Of a stretch of DNA of 64,000 nt, positions 24,901 through 33,912 are shown piece by piece. Source of the DNA: Hyphomicrobiales bacterium (GTDB taxonomy: Bacteria > Pseudomonadota > Alphaproteobacteria > Rhizobiales > Rhizobiaceae); the NCBI GenBank assembly GCA_900472575.1, contig UCIV01000036.1:27070-91069 (forward strand), in the 5' to 3' direction. Each line of letters opens with the position of its first letter. Position 1 is the stretch's first letter. The notes beneath the pieces are model-generated. The model saw nothing but the letters and a program-made list of their open reading frames with translations, searched no databases and was not told the DNA's origin. The position numbers and the translations under genes are program-made.

Positions 24901-26115
24901 ATGCAAATCGATTTACAAACCCTTTGGTACCTAACCGTCGGAACGCTGCTGGTGTCAGCGTCGCTTCTCCTTTGGGAAAGGCAGGCACATCCAGGTCGCG
25001 CACGTGTGCTCGGTATTTTGGCCGCGGCACTCTTCGCGTTCGTTCTCGGGTGCGTGCTTGCGATGAACCGCACCCACTTTGAGGCCGCGCTCGGCATGGG
25101 GGCGGTCAACATCCTAATGATGTTGGGCTACCTTCTGGTCCTTAACGCCGTCGCCGGCCTCGACGGTCACCGGTATCTCTGGTCGTCAGTCGCAGCCCTA
25201 AGCTTCCTAGCCACCGCCTGGGCGATCGCTGGCACGCACTTCCCGGCCGCCTTCTGGAACCATGTCTCGTCTATTCCCATCGCGCTGACCTGTGGCCTGA
25301 CAGCATGGATACTTCTGCGCAGCCGCACAGCCCAGCGATTGCGCTCACGTCCGATCGCAGTATCGATCTCGGCCGTCCATGCCGTGTTCTACCTCGGCCG
25401 AGCGTTCATTGCCCCTGTTCTCCTTCAGCGGTACGGGCAAGATATTATCTCCATCGTCGGGAAGGCGACGATGTACGAGGCCGTCTTGTACTCGGTAGCG
25501 ATGCCGATGTCCTTTCTGATGATTATTCGAGAGGAGGAAAAGCTCCATCTGCTCCGCATGTCACAAACCGATCAGTTGACCGGGCTTGTAAACCGTCACG
25601 CCTTTTTTGAGCAGGCATCTCGGATCCTCCGGGCGCGGCATTGTGACCCCGTCTCATTGCTCGCCTTCGACCTCGACCACTTCAAGGCGATTAACGACCG
25701 TCATGGGCACCCGACCGGAGATAAGGTTTTGCAGCTGTTCGCCGAAACCGCCCGCGAACAAGCGGGGCCCGACGCGCTTATTGTCCGGCTGGGCGGTGAG
25801 GAATTCGCTGCGCTTCTGCCGCGGTGCGACCATTCCCAAGCTCTCAGTCGCGGCTCGGCGATCGCAAGCCGGTTCGCCGACGCAGCCGCTCGGGCAGAGG
25901 GTTTGAAAACCGGGGCCACCGTCAGTATCGGCCTTGCTGCACCGGACTGCCACGACCTCGCCGGGATGCTTGCAAGCGCCGATGGCGCGCTGTACCGGGC
26001 GAAAGCCCTTGGGCGGAATCGCGTTGAGACCGCACGGCCAAACGAATTGCCGCTGCACCCCTCAGCCGATCCCTCGCATCATCAGTTGCGGGTAGCGGCG
26101 ATGGGGGCGTCCTGA
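24901..26115 (+). CDS. membrane-bound diguanylate cyclase (GGDEF)
   Basis: A 404-residue protein with six or so membrane helices (residues 8-205) and a C-terminal GGDEF domain (about 220-375). The active-site motif is RLGGEEF, and DQLTGLVNRHAFF plus FDLDHFKAINDRHGHPTGD are intact, so it should make cyclic di-GMP from two GTP. The allosteric RxxD inhibitory site is not visible before GGEEF. The N-terminal helices may sense an unknown membrane or periplasmic signal. Confidence 0.88.
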   Translation: MQIDLQTLWYLTVGTLLVSASLLLWERQAHPGRARVLGILAAALFAFVLGCVLAMNRTHFEAALGMGAVNILMMLGYLLVLNAVAGLDGHRYLWSSVAALSFLATAWAIAGTHFPAAFWNHVSSIPIALTCGLTAWILLRSRTAQRLRSRPIAVSISAVHAVFYLGRAFIAPVLLQRYGQDIISIVGKATMYEAVLYSVAMPMSFLMIIREEEKLHLLRMSQTDQLTGLVNRHAFFEQASRILRARHCDPVSLLAFDLDHFKAINDRHGHPTGDKVLQLFAETAREQAGPDALIVRLGGEEFAALLPRCDHSQALSRGSAIASRFADAAARAEGLKTGATVSIGLAAPDCHDLAGMLASADGALYRAKALGRNRVETARPNELPLHPSADPSHHQLRVAAMGAS

Positions 26116-26213
26116 TTCGTAGCGTTTTTGAACAAGCGCGTCTTGAAGGTATCGGAACCAACGACCTGCAATTCCCTCGATTAGATGAGGCGTAATGGTT
26201 CGATTGTTCGCGC

Positions 26214-26630
26214 TTGGATGTATTTCAGCAATGTTATCCGCACCAGCTTTCCGGCGGTCAGCGGCAGCGCGTGGCGATCGCTCGCGCCCTCATTGTCGAA
26301 CCAAAAATCCTGCTGCTCGACGAGCCGACTTCCGCACTCGACGTCTCCATTAAGGCCGAAATTCTGAATCTGCTCAAAGACCTGCGGGAATGCGAGAAAC
26401 TAACATATATCCTCGTCAGCCATGACCTTGCGGTCGTCGCACATCTCTGCGACAGGGTTGCGATCATGCAGAGTGGCGGTTTTGTGGAGATTGCCACCAG
26501 GCAGCAACTGCTCGAAAATACGGTGCAGCATCCCTATACGCGCGTTCTGATGGACGGCAGTCGCGGTTACGTGGCGACAAACAGGCAAGACCCGTCTCAG
26601 CTCCGCTCGCAATCCCCGGTGAGGACCTAG
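26214..26630 (+). pseudogene. C-terminal fragment of a peptide/oligosaccharide-type ABC transporter ATPase
   Basis: The fragment starts at YPHQLSGGQRQRVAIARAL (ABC signature) and has Walker B ILLLDEPTSALD, the H-loop ILVSHD and the OppD/DppF-style tail LLENTVQHPYTRVL. The Walker A half is gone. It directly precedes a GH43 remnant, which fits an oligosaccharide uptake operon that has been deleted from its 5' side. Confidence 0.7.
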
Positions 26631-26697
26631 ATTTTGCCCACAGATTGCCGCCCGCCCTGGCGCAGCTCAAAGCTGATTTCTCCTGATTCGTTAACGA

Positions 26698-28283
26698 ATG
26701 AACCACAACCCAATCCTTCCCGATTTTCACCCCGACCCTTCGATTTGCAGGGTGGGCGATGACTATTTCATCGCGACATCCACCTTTGAGTGGTACCCCG
26801 GCGTACAGATTTACCGCTCGACGATCTCCAGTCATGGGAGTTGGTAAAACGTCCTCTTGAGCGCGCAGACCAACTCGATCTGCGTGACGTAGAGAATTCG
26901 TGTGGCGTCTGGGGCGCCGTGCCTTACTCATAAAGATAGCCGCTTCTGGGTCATCTATACCATGGTCAGGCGCAAGTCCGGTTCGTCAAGGATTGTCACA
27001 ACTACCTTGTCACCGCAGAAACGATCGAGGGGCCTTGGTCGGCGCCGATCTATCTCAATTCCTCCGGTTTCGATCCTTCACTGTTCCACGACGACAATGG
27101 CCGCAAGTGGCTGCTGAACCTGACATGGGACTACCGCGCACGGCCGACACCGTTTGGCGGGATCGTGCTTCAGGAATACGACGCGACACAAGGCAAGCTG
27201 GTGGGACCGATCACCAACATATTCCAGGGATCGTCGCTTGGTCTTGCTGAAGGTCCGCATCTTTATCGACGAGATGGTACCACCTGTTGGTCGCAGAAGG
27301 CGGAACCGGTATGCGCCATGCAGTCACCATGGCGCAATCAAGGGAGATAACAGGCCCATACGAGGTTCATCCTGACACTCATGTCTTCACAAGCCGCTTC
27401 AACCCGGACGTCGTTCTGCAGCGCTCTGGCCACGGTGAAATCGTCGACACCCCGGACGGTGAAACCTACATGGTACATCTTTGCAGCAAACCACTGCCGG
27501 GCGTCAGGCGCTCGGTCCTCGGCCGAGAGACCTCCATCCAGAAATGCGTCTGGGGTGAAGATGGATGGCTTCGCCTACACGCAGATCCGATTGTTCCGGA
27601 AACATCAGTGCCAGGCCCCGTGGATTGAAGGCGAGTGACGCGGAGGCGACTCCAGTTCGCTATACTTTCGATGCGCCACAACGACTGCCAGCCGATTTCC
27701 AATGGTTTCGCAGCCCCCTGCCCGATCGACTGTTTTCGCTTTCCGATCGTCCGGGCCATTTGCGGCTGACCGGGCATGAATCCATCGGATCAACGTTCGA
27801 GCAGGCACTTGTCGTACGCCGTCAGACCGACTTCGACTTCGATGTCGAAACCGACGTTGACGCCGAACCCACCAGCTATCATCAGATGGCGGGACTGGAC
27901 GACTACTATAACGGCTTTGCATACCACTACCTCTGCCTTACCCATGATGAGGAGTACGATCGATCGCTGCAGATACTTTCCTGCCCGGGCGGATGGCCCC
28001 AAGGCAACACGGAACTGATGCTCGAGCAATCCGTGGCAGCACCGCAAGGACCTGTCCGCATGAAGCTTGAAGTCCGCGGCGCCGCGTCACGCTTCTACTA
28101 CTGGCATGACGGCTGGACAAGAATGGGCCCTCTTCTCGATCAGTCTGCGTTGTCCGACGAAAACGGCGAAGGTGAATACGCCAACTTCACCGGCGCATTT
28201 TTTTTGGCATGGCCGCAAACGATACGAGCGGTCAGGCAATGCACGCGGATTTCTCGTATTTTTCTTACTCGTCTTGGTCTTGA
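26698..28283 (+). pseudogene. GH43 beta-xylosidase/arabinosidase-like pseudogene
   Basis: Starting MNHNPILPDFHPDPSICRVG (the GH43 catalytic Asp motif), the gene can be followed in alternating frames through FIATSTFEWYPGVQIYRS, APCLTHKDSRFWVIYTM, LNSSGFDPSLFHDDNGRKW and GHGEIVDTPDGETYMVHLCS. It continues to a C-terminal concanavalin-like domain (TSYHQMAGLDDYYNGFAYHY) and MAANDTSGQAMHADFSYFSY. At least five frameshifts are needed, one at an eight-T run near 28200. The full protein would be about 520 residues, the normal family length. Confidence 0.8.
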
Positions 28284-28423
28284 GCGGAATGGAACTGGTG
28301 ACCCGTGTTTTGCGAGCTAATTCTTAAGCATTACATCGGCTTTGGGCCTCCGCATCGTGCTGTATTGAGAACAGCTTTTGCCAAGTTTCAACCTCAGCCG
28401 CTGAACCCTGCGACCGCCATAGG

Positions 28424-28777
28424 TCAGCGGCAGGTCTGTTGCTGACATATCGCTAAGCGCGATTGAGAAAAGCGCTGAGCATGCTTATTGCTCCAAGAGT
28501 TCAATGAATGGTCGCGCCGACGGGATAGCCCGGATAAGGCGATGTGGTATCTCGAGAGAAGCTCAATTGCTGTGGCGGATACATCTTCTGCGATAGATAG
28601 CTCAGACTGTGCAAGATCCCCCGCGATCGTCAGAATAGCGGATCCAACTGCGCGCATTGTCTCTTTGACCAGCCCTTTATCTTCCTGCGCGGCTCCGCTC
28701 TGTGAGGTAAAGCCGCTTTCTTGCGAAAACTCATCAATCAGCCCGGACTCATCACCGACATTTTTCTCAAATCTCAT
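28424..28777 (-). CDS. possible hypothetical protein
   Basis: A minus-strand frame that starts MRFEKNVGDESGLIDEFSQE and continues GLVKETMRAVGSAILTIAGD. The N-terminal 80 residues look coding, but there is no ribosome binding site and the last 35 residues are unlike a folded protein. It may be a partly decayed gene. The remaining sequence to 29083 shows nothing definite. Confidence 0.3.
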   Translation of the reverse strand: MRFEKNVGDESGLIDEFSQESGFTSQSGAAQEDKGLVKETMRAVGSAILTIAGDLAQSELSIAEDVSATAIELLSRYHIALSGLSRRRDHSLNSWSNKHAQRFSQSRLAICQQQTCR

Positions 28778-29083
28778 GGAACCATCGCGCCGCAAGCGCG
28801 TTACGCGCCGTGATGTGAGACATTATCAAGAAAAGATCGGCATTTCGAATGTTGCAAGCGAACCCGGAATACGGGAAAAGCATCCGTATTTCCAGGAGCG
28901 CTAGCCTAAGGCCAGTACCGCACGTCGATACAGCGAGACGTTCATTCGTTTACGCTAAAGCCACCAAATCATCTCTCATTAGCCCCGCTCGACACAGGTT
29001 CGGTTCCTGTATCAACTTGACGGGCCAGGGATCAGGCTCAAGAGCCCCATGATCCGCAATATTTACTCCCAATCGAGAAATAC

Positions 29084-32000
29084 ATGACAACCTACGCCAC
29101 CGCGCCCTCCAAGCGAACCCTAGGTCTCGACCCTTCGGTCGCCTTCAGTCTGGCTGGTGCACTGGCGTTCTTCGTCATCAGTGCCGCCGTTTCCTGGTAT
29201 AACGTGCAGACATTGCGTTCCAACAATGAGCGTGTCGTCCATTCACACGAAGTCATCGTCGGGCTTTCAGATCTGCTCTCCCTGATCCAGGACGCAGAGA
29301 CAGGGCAGCGTGGGTTTGTTCTAACCAACAGCGAGCGGTATCTTGAGCCATATAACGCGGCGATCACCGCAATTCCCAAGCGTGTCGAGACAATCGGGGA
29401 CATGATCAGCGACAATGCATCTCAACAACAACGTTTGGCGATGCTCCGGTCTCATGTCGATGCAAAGCTCTCCGAACTGCGCGAGAGCATCGACCTGAGA
29501 CGGACACAGGGCGTCGATGCGGCTCTTGCTGTAGTCAACTCCGACCGCGGCAAGGCCGAGATGGATGCGGTTCGCGCTCAACTGACTTCCATGCGGCAGG
29601 AAGAAGCCCGCCTGCGAGCTCAACGTTTAGCCGAAATGGAAAGTGCCTACACGACGGCTTTTGCCAGCAGTATTCTTGCTGGCCTCCTTGGTATACTTCT
29701 TACTTTGGCGATCGCCGCCCTGATGCGCCAATCAACCCTTTCGAGAAGACGTCAGGACTGGCTACAGGCTGGTGAAGTTGGCCTCAATGCCGCGGTCACC
29801 GGTGATCGGCGCATCGAGGAGCTCGGCGACAACATTCTGGAATTCCTTGCTCGCTATACAGGTGCCGTCGCCGGCGCAATCTTCGTCCAGGGCGAAGATG
29901 AGTTTGAGCTCGCCTCCACTTGGGGTGTTCGGGAAAACGCAAGCGTGCCAGATCGATTCAAACCGCGTGAAGGCCTTTTGGGGCAGGCGGTTTCGGGAGC
30001 CAAGCCGATCTTGGTCTCCGACGTGCCAGACGGCTATCTCACCTTCGGATCAGCACTCGGGACCAACAAACCCAAGCATCTCCTGATTTCGCCTGGCGGT
30101 GTCGATGGGGCAGTAAACTCCGTGATTGAACTGGGCTTCTTGCGCGCAATCGATGAGAAGATCCTTACCTTTCTCGATCAGGCATCTGCGTCGATTGCCA
30201 CTGCTGTTCGCTCAGCGAAGTACCGCAGCGACCTACAGAATTTGCTGCGCGAAACGCAAAGGCAAGCCGAGGAGTTGCAGGTCCAGGGCGAGGAGCTACG
30301 AGTCTCCAACGAAGAGCTGGAAGAACAGGGCCGGGCGCTGAAGGAATCGCAGGCCCGGCTAGAACAGCAGCAGGTGGAACTCGAGCAGACCAATTCCCAG
30401 CTCGAAGAACAGGCCCAGCAGCTGGAAGGTCAGCGCGACGATCTCGAAAAGGTCAATGCCTCGGTTCAGCTGAAGGCGCGCGAACTCGAGCAGGCGAGCC
30501 GTTACAAGTCGGATTTCCTCGCCAACATGTCTCATGAGCTGCGCACGCCGCTCAATTCCTCACTGATCCTGGCCAAACTTCTCGCCGACAATCCGGACGA
30601 CAACTTGACCCAGGAACAGGTCAAATACGCCCAGACCATCCAGTCTTCCGGCAATGACCTGCTGACCCTGATCAACGACATCCTCGATCTGTCGAAGATA
30701 GAAGCCGGTCATGTGGACATCACTCCGGAGCCGGTTTCCCTCGAAAGGATGGCGGGAAGTATCCGACAGCTGTTCGATCCCGTGGCCAGGTCGAAGGAAC
30801 TCGAGTTCGATATCGAAATGACCCCGGAGGCACCTGCGGTCATTGAAACCGATCCGCAACGGCTCGAGCAGGTTATCAAGAACCTGCTGTCTAACGCCTT
30901 CAAGTTCACCGAAAAGGGCAAGGTCACCCTCGCCCTTCGCAGCGCTGGCGACGGGCAGTTGGCACTGGCTGTATCGGATACGGGCATCGGCATTGCCGAG
31001 GAGCAGCAGAACAGCATTTTCGAAGCCTTCCATCAGGCAGACGGAACAATCAGCCGCCGCTTCGGCGGCACGGGATTGGGACTGTCGATTTCGAGAGAAC
31101 TTGTCCGGTTGCTCGGCGGCACCATTCACCTGACCAGCCGTCACGGCCAGGGAAGCACGTTCACCGTCATCGTGCCAGTTTCCTATGATCCCTCCCGGGT
31201 TCTCCCCCGGAATATTCGAACGGCCGAAACGATCGCCGCACCACGGCCTGTTGTCGAGGAAGCACGCCCATCCACCATCAGTCGCCATGAGATCGTCGAG
31301 GACGATCGGGCAGCGCCGAGCGATGGCAGGCGTACCCTGCTGGTGATCGAAGATGACGATACGTTTTCGGCGATCCTCCGTGACCTCGCCCGCGAAATGG
31401 GTTTCCGGGCGCTTGTTGCGGGCACGGCCTATGACGCCTTGGACCTTGCAAGGCAGCATATGCCAAGCGCCATCGTCCTAGATGTCGGTCTGCCGGATCA
31501 GTCGGGACTGTCGGTGCTCGACAGGCTCAAGCGCGACGTGCGCACACGCCATATTCCAATCCACATCGTCTCCGCCGACGACTACGCCGAGACCGCACTG
31601 TCGCTTGGCGCTGTCGGATATGTCATGAAACCGGTTCAGCGCGAACAGCTCGTCGAGGTTCTGCAGAAACTGGACGCCAAGCTGTCGCAAGGTGTCCACC
31701 GCGTTCTGATCGTCGAGGACAACGAGGTGCAGCGACAAGCCGTGGCGAAGCTGCTCACCTCCCATGATGTCGAGACGATCGGGGCGGGCACGGCGGCCGA
31801 ATGCCTGACGCTTCTGAAGGAGCAGACGTTCGACTGCATGGTACTCGACCTCTCGCTACCGGACGCGTCCGGCTACCAGCTTCTGGAAACCATCAGCGCC
31901 GACAGCAGCCATTCCTTCCCGCCTGTGATCGTCTATACGGGCCGGGTACTGTCTGCAGACGAAGAACAGCGACTGCGCCGCTACTCAAAGTCCATCATCA

Positions 32001-32515
32001 TCAAGGGTGCGAAATCACCGGAACGGCTTTTGGACGAGGTCTCGCTGTTTCTGCATCAGGTGGTTTCGGATCTGCCCGATGAGCAGCAGAAGATGATCCG
32101 CAAGGCGCGCAGCAGGGATGCGTTGCTGGAAGGCCGACGGATCCTGATCGTCGAAGACGATGTTCGCAACGTGTATGCTCTGACCAACATTCTCGAACCG
32201 CGCGGAGCCGTCATAGAGATCGCCCGCAACGGCCAGGAGGCGCTCGACAAGCTTGGCCAGTCGCAGGGCGATGCGGCCAAGGCCATCGATCTCGTCCTGA
32301 TGGATGTCATGATGCCCGTCATGGACGGACTGACGGCTACCCGCACGATCCGAAGAAATCCTGACTGGAAGAAGCTGCCGATCATCACGCTCACCGCCAA
32401 GGCGATGCCTGACGACCAGCAGCGCTGCATCGAGGCCGGAGCCAACGATTACATGGCAAAGCCCCTCGATGTGGAGAAGCTGCTCTCACTCGTACGTGTG
32501 TGGATGCCGCGGTGA
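29084..32515 (+). CDS. large hybrid histidine kinase: CHASE3-GAF-HisKA-HATPase-REC-REC-REC
   Basis: 1143 residues. Two membrane helices (about 20-40 and 190-210) bracket a CHASE3-like sensor. A GAF-like domain follows (about 230-380), then a long glutamine/glutamate-rich coiled coil (385-470). The kinase has the H-box MSHELRTPLNS (His484), N-box NLLSNAFKF, DTGIGI and GGTGLGL. Three receiver domains follow, with acceptor aspartates near 800, 922 and 1074. All catalytic motifs look intact. It heads a four-gene operon with cheR, cheB and a second kinase; its last codons overlap cheR. Input and output partners are not evident. Confidence 0.9.
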   Translation: MTTYATAPSKRTLGLDPSVAFSLAGALAFFVISAAVSWYNVQTLRSNNERVVHSHEVIVGLSDLLSLIQDAETGQRGFVLTNSERYLEPYNAAITAIPKRVETIGDMISDNASQQQRLAMLRSHVDAKLSELRESIDLRRTQGVDAALAVVNSDRGKAEMDAVRAQLTSMRQEEARLRAQRLAEMESAYTTAFASSILAGLLGILLTLAIAALMRQSTLSRRRQDWLQAGEVGLNAAVTGDRRIEELGDNILEFLARYTGAVAGAIFVQGEDEFELASTWGVRENASVPDRFKPREGLLGQAVSGAKPILVSDVPDGYLTFGSALGTNKPKHLLISPGGVDGAVNSVIELGFLRAIDEKILTFLDQASASIATAVRSAKYRSDLQNLLRETQRQAEELQVQGEELRVSNEELEEQGRALKESQARLEQQQVELEQTNSQLEEQAQQLEGQRDDLEKVNASVQLKARELEQASRYKSDFLANMSHELRTPLNSSLILAKLLADNPDDNLTQEQVKYAQTIQSSGNDLLTLINDILDLSKIEAGHVDITPEPVSLERMAGSIRQLFDPVARSKELEFDIEMTPEAPAVIETDPQRLEQVIKNLLSNAFKFTEKGKVTLALRSAGDGQLALAVSDTGIGIAEEQQNSIFEAFHQADGTISRRFGGTGLGLSISRELVRLLGGTIHLTSRHGQGSTFTVIVPVSYDPSRVLPRNIRTAETIAAPRPVVEEARPSTISRHEIVEDDRAAPSDGRRTLLVIEDDDTFSAILRDLAREMGFRALVAGTAYDALDLARQHMPSAIVLDVGLPDQSGLSVLDRLKRDVRTRHIPIHIVSADDYAETALSLGAVGYVMKPVQREQLVEVLQKLDAKLSQGVHRVLIVEDNEVQRQAVAKLLTSHDVETIGAGTAAECLTLLKEQTFDCMVLDLSLPDASGYQLLETISADSSHSFPPVIVYTGRVLSADEEQRLRRYSKSIIIKGAKSPERLLDEVSLFLHQVVSDLPDEQQKMIRKARSRDALLEGRRILIVEDDVRNVYALTNILEPRGAVIEIARNGQEALDKLGQSQGDAAKAIDLVLMDVMMPVMDGLTATRTIRRNPDWKKLPIITLTAKAMPDDQQRCIEAGANDYMAKPLDVEKLLSLVRVWMPR

Positions 32516-33345
32516 TCGAGACCTTCGAAAAAGTCGAGGACATTGAAATCCGGCTTCTGCTAGAGGCGCTTCATGTCCGCTACCACTATGACTTCCGCAA
32601 CTATGCGATGGGGTCGATCAAGCGTCGGTTGAGGCAGGCCCGTGATCAGATGGGCTTTGCGACGATCTCGGCCCTGCAGGAGCGTGTGCTGCATGACGAG
32701 ACGATGCTTCCGCGTCTCCTTGGCTATCTTACGGTCCAGGTCAGCGAGATGTTTCGAGATCCCGGCTATTTTCGCGCCATCCGCGAAGATGTCGTTCCCC
32801 ATCTAAGGACCTATCCATCGCTGAAGATCTGGGTTGCCGGCTGCAGCTGCGGCGAGGAGCTTTATTCGCTGGCGATCCTGTTTCGCGAGGAGGGTCTTGA
32901 AGACCGGACCATCTTTTACGCCACCGACATCAACCAGGATGCGCTGCGAATGGCCGAGGCCGGCGTCTATGAGTTGGACCGGATCCAGCTGTTCACGGAG
33001 AACCATCGCAAGTCGGGTGGCAAGTCCTCACTTTCCGACTATTACAGCGCAGGGTACGGCCGGGTCTCCTTCGACCGAACGCTTCGAGAACGTGTCGTTT
33101 TTTCCGACCATAGCCTCGTCACCGATGCGGTATTCGGCGAGATGCACCTAATCTCCTGCCGCAATGTGATGATCTATTTCGACCGGCCGCTGCAGGATCG
33201 AGCGGTCGGTCTTTTTAAAGAGTCGTTGGCGCGCAAGGGTTTCCTGGGGATCGGCGCGAAGGAAAGCCTTCGATTCTCGGCGCATGGCGAAGAGTTCAAA
33301 GAATTCGTGCGCGAGGAAAAAATCTATCAGAGGGTGAGCAGATGA
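32500..33345 (+). CDS. CheR-type protein-glutamate methyltransferase
   Basis: 281 residues with the CheR N-terminal helical domain (RYHYDFRNYAMGSIKRRLRQ) and the SAM-binding Rossmann domain (IWVAGCSCGEELYSLAI, FYATDINQDALRMAE, HLISCRNVMIYF). It methylates glutamates, classically on chemoreceptors. The start may be ATG 32500 or GTG 32512, both inside the previous gene's end. With no chemoreceptor, CheA or CheW near, its target is probably the coiled-coil segment of the neighbouring kinase or another protein, which is inference. Confidence 0.88.
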   Translation: MDAAVIETFEKVEDIEIRLLLEALHVRYHYDFRNYAMGSIKRRLRQARDQMGFATISALQERVLHDETMLPRLLGYLTVQVSEMFRDPGYFRAIREDVVPHLRTYPSLKIWVAGCSCGEELYSLAILFREEGLEDRTIFYATDINQDALRMAEAGVYELDRIQLFTENHRKSGGKSSLSDYYSAGYGRVSFDRTLRERVVFSDHSLVTDAVFGEMHLISCRNVMIYFDRPLQDRAVGLFKESLARKGFLGIGAKESLRFSAHGEEFKEFVREEKIYQRVSR

Positions 33346-33911
33346 GCGCTGCCTGCCCAAGGGCAATCGTCATTGGCGCTTCGGCTGGAGCACTGGAGGC
33401 GCTTACCGCCATCCTGCCGGATTTGCCAGGCGATTTTCCGTTGCCAATCATTATCGTCGTGCATATCCCGCCCGACAAGCGCAGTGTTCTTGCCGAGCTG
33501 TTCGGGGCGAAATGCCGGATCGGGGTAATCGAGGTTGAGGACAAGGAACCATTGCGGGCCGCGACCGCCTATTTTGCACCGCCGGACTACCATCTGTTGG
33601 TCGAGGACTTCGAAACGCTGGGCCTCACCAATGAGGAGCCGGTTCTTTTCTCCAGGCCGTCGGTCGATGTCTTGTTCGAAAGCGCCGCCGACGTCTTTGG
33701 TGCGAGTTCAGTCGGCATCCTGCTGACCGGCGCCAATCAGGACGGCGCAAGGGGCCTTTTGGCGATTGCGAACGCCGGCGGGCACGTGATCGTCCAAGAC
33801 CCTGAAACTGCTTTTGCTGCTGCCATGCCCGAGGCAGGCCTGGCGCTCTGCCCCGATGCGACAGTCATGTCGCTTGACGGAATATCCCAATACTTGAGGA
33901 GGATCGGCTGA
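33342..33911 (+). CDS. CheB-type methylesterase domain protein without receiver
   Basis: 189 residues, only the C-terminal CheB catalytic domain. The triad is Ser14 (IGASAG), His41 (VVHIPPD) and Asp134 (GANQDGARG). The N-terminal receiver that regulates classical CheB is absent, so activity must be constitutive or controlled in trans by one of the receiver-bearing kinases. Its ATG overlaps the cheR stop. It should hydrolyse the methyl esters made by the adjacent CheR. Confidence 0.88.
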   Translation: MSAACPRAIVIGASAGALEALTAILPDLPGDFPLPIIIVVHIPPDKRSVLAELFGAKCRIGVIEVEDKEPLRAATAYFAPPDYHLLVEDFETLGLTNEEPVLFSRPSVDVLFESAADVFGASSVGILLTGANQDGARGLLAIANAGGHVIVQDPETAFAAAMPEAGLALCPDATVMSLDGISQYLRRIG

Positions 33912-33912
33912 A

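Noticed and set aside
28994..29010. tRNA T-arm-like hairpin ACAGG-TTCGGTT-CCTGT
   Set aside because: No matching acceptor, D-arm or anticodon arm is found upstream, so it is not a tRNA gene. A tRNA remnant at an integration site cannot be excluded.
30560..31459. 299-codon minus-strand frame
   Set aside because: It lies fully within the hybrid kinase gene and has no family signal.
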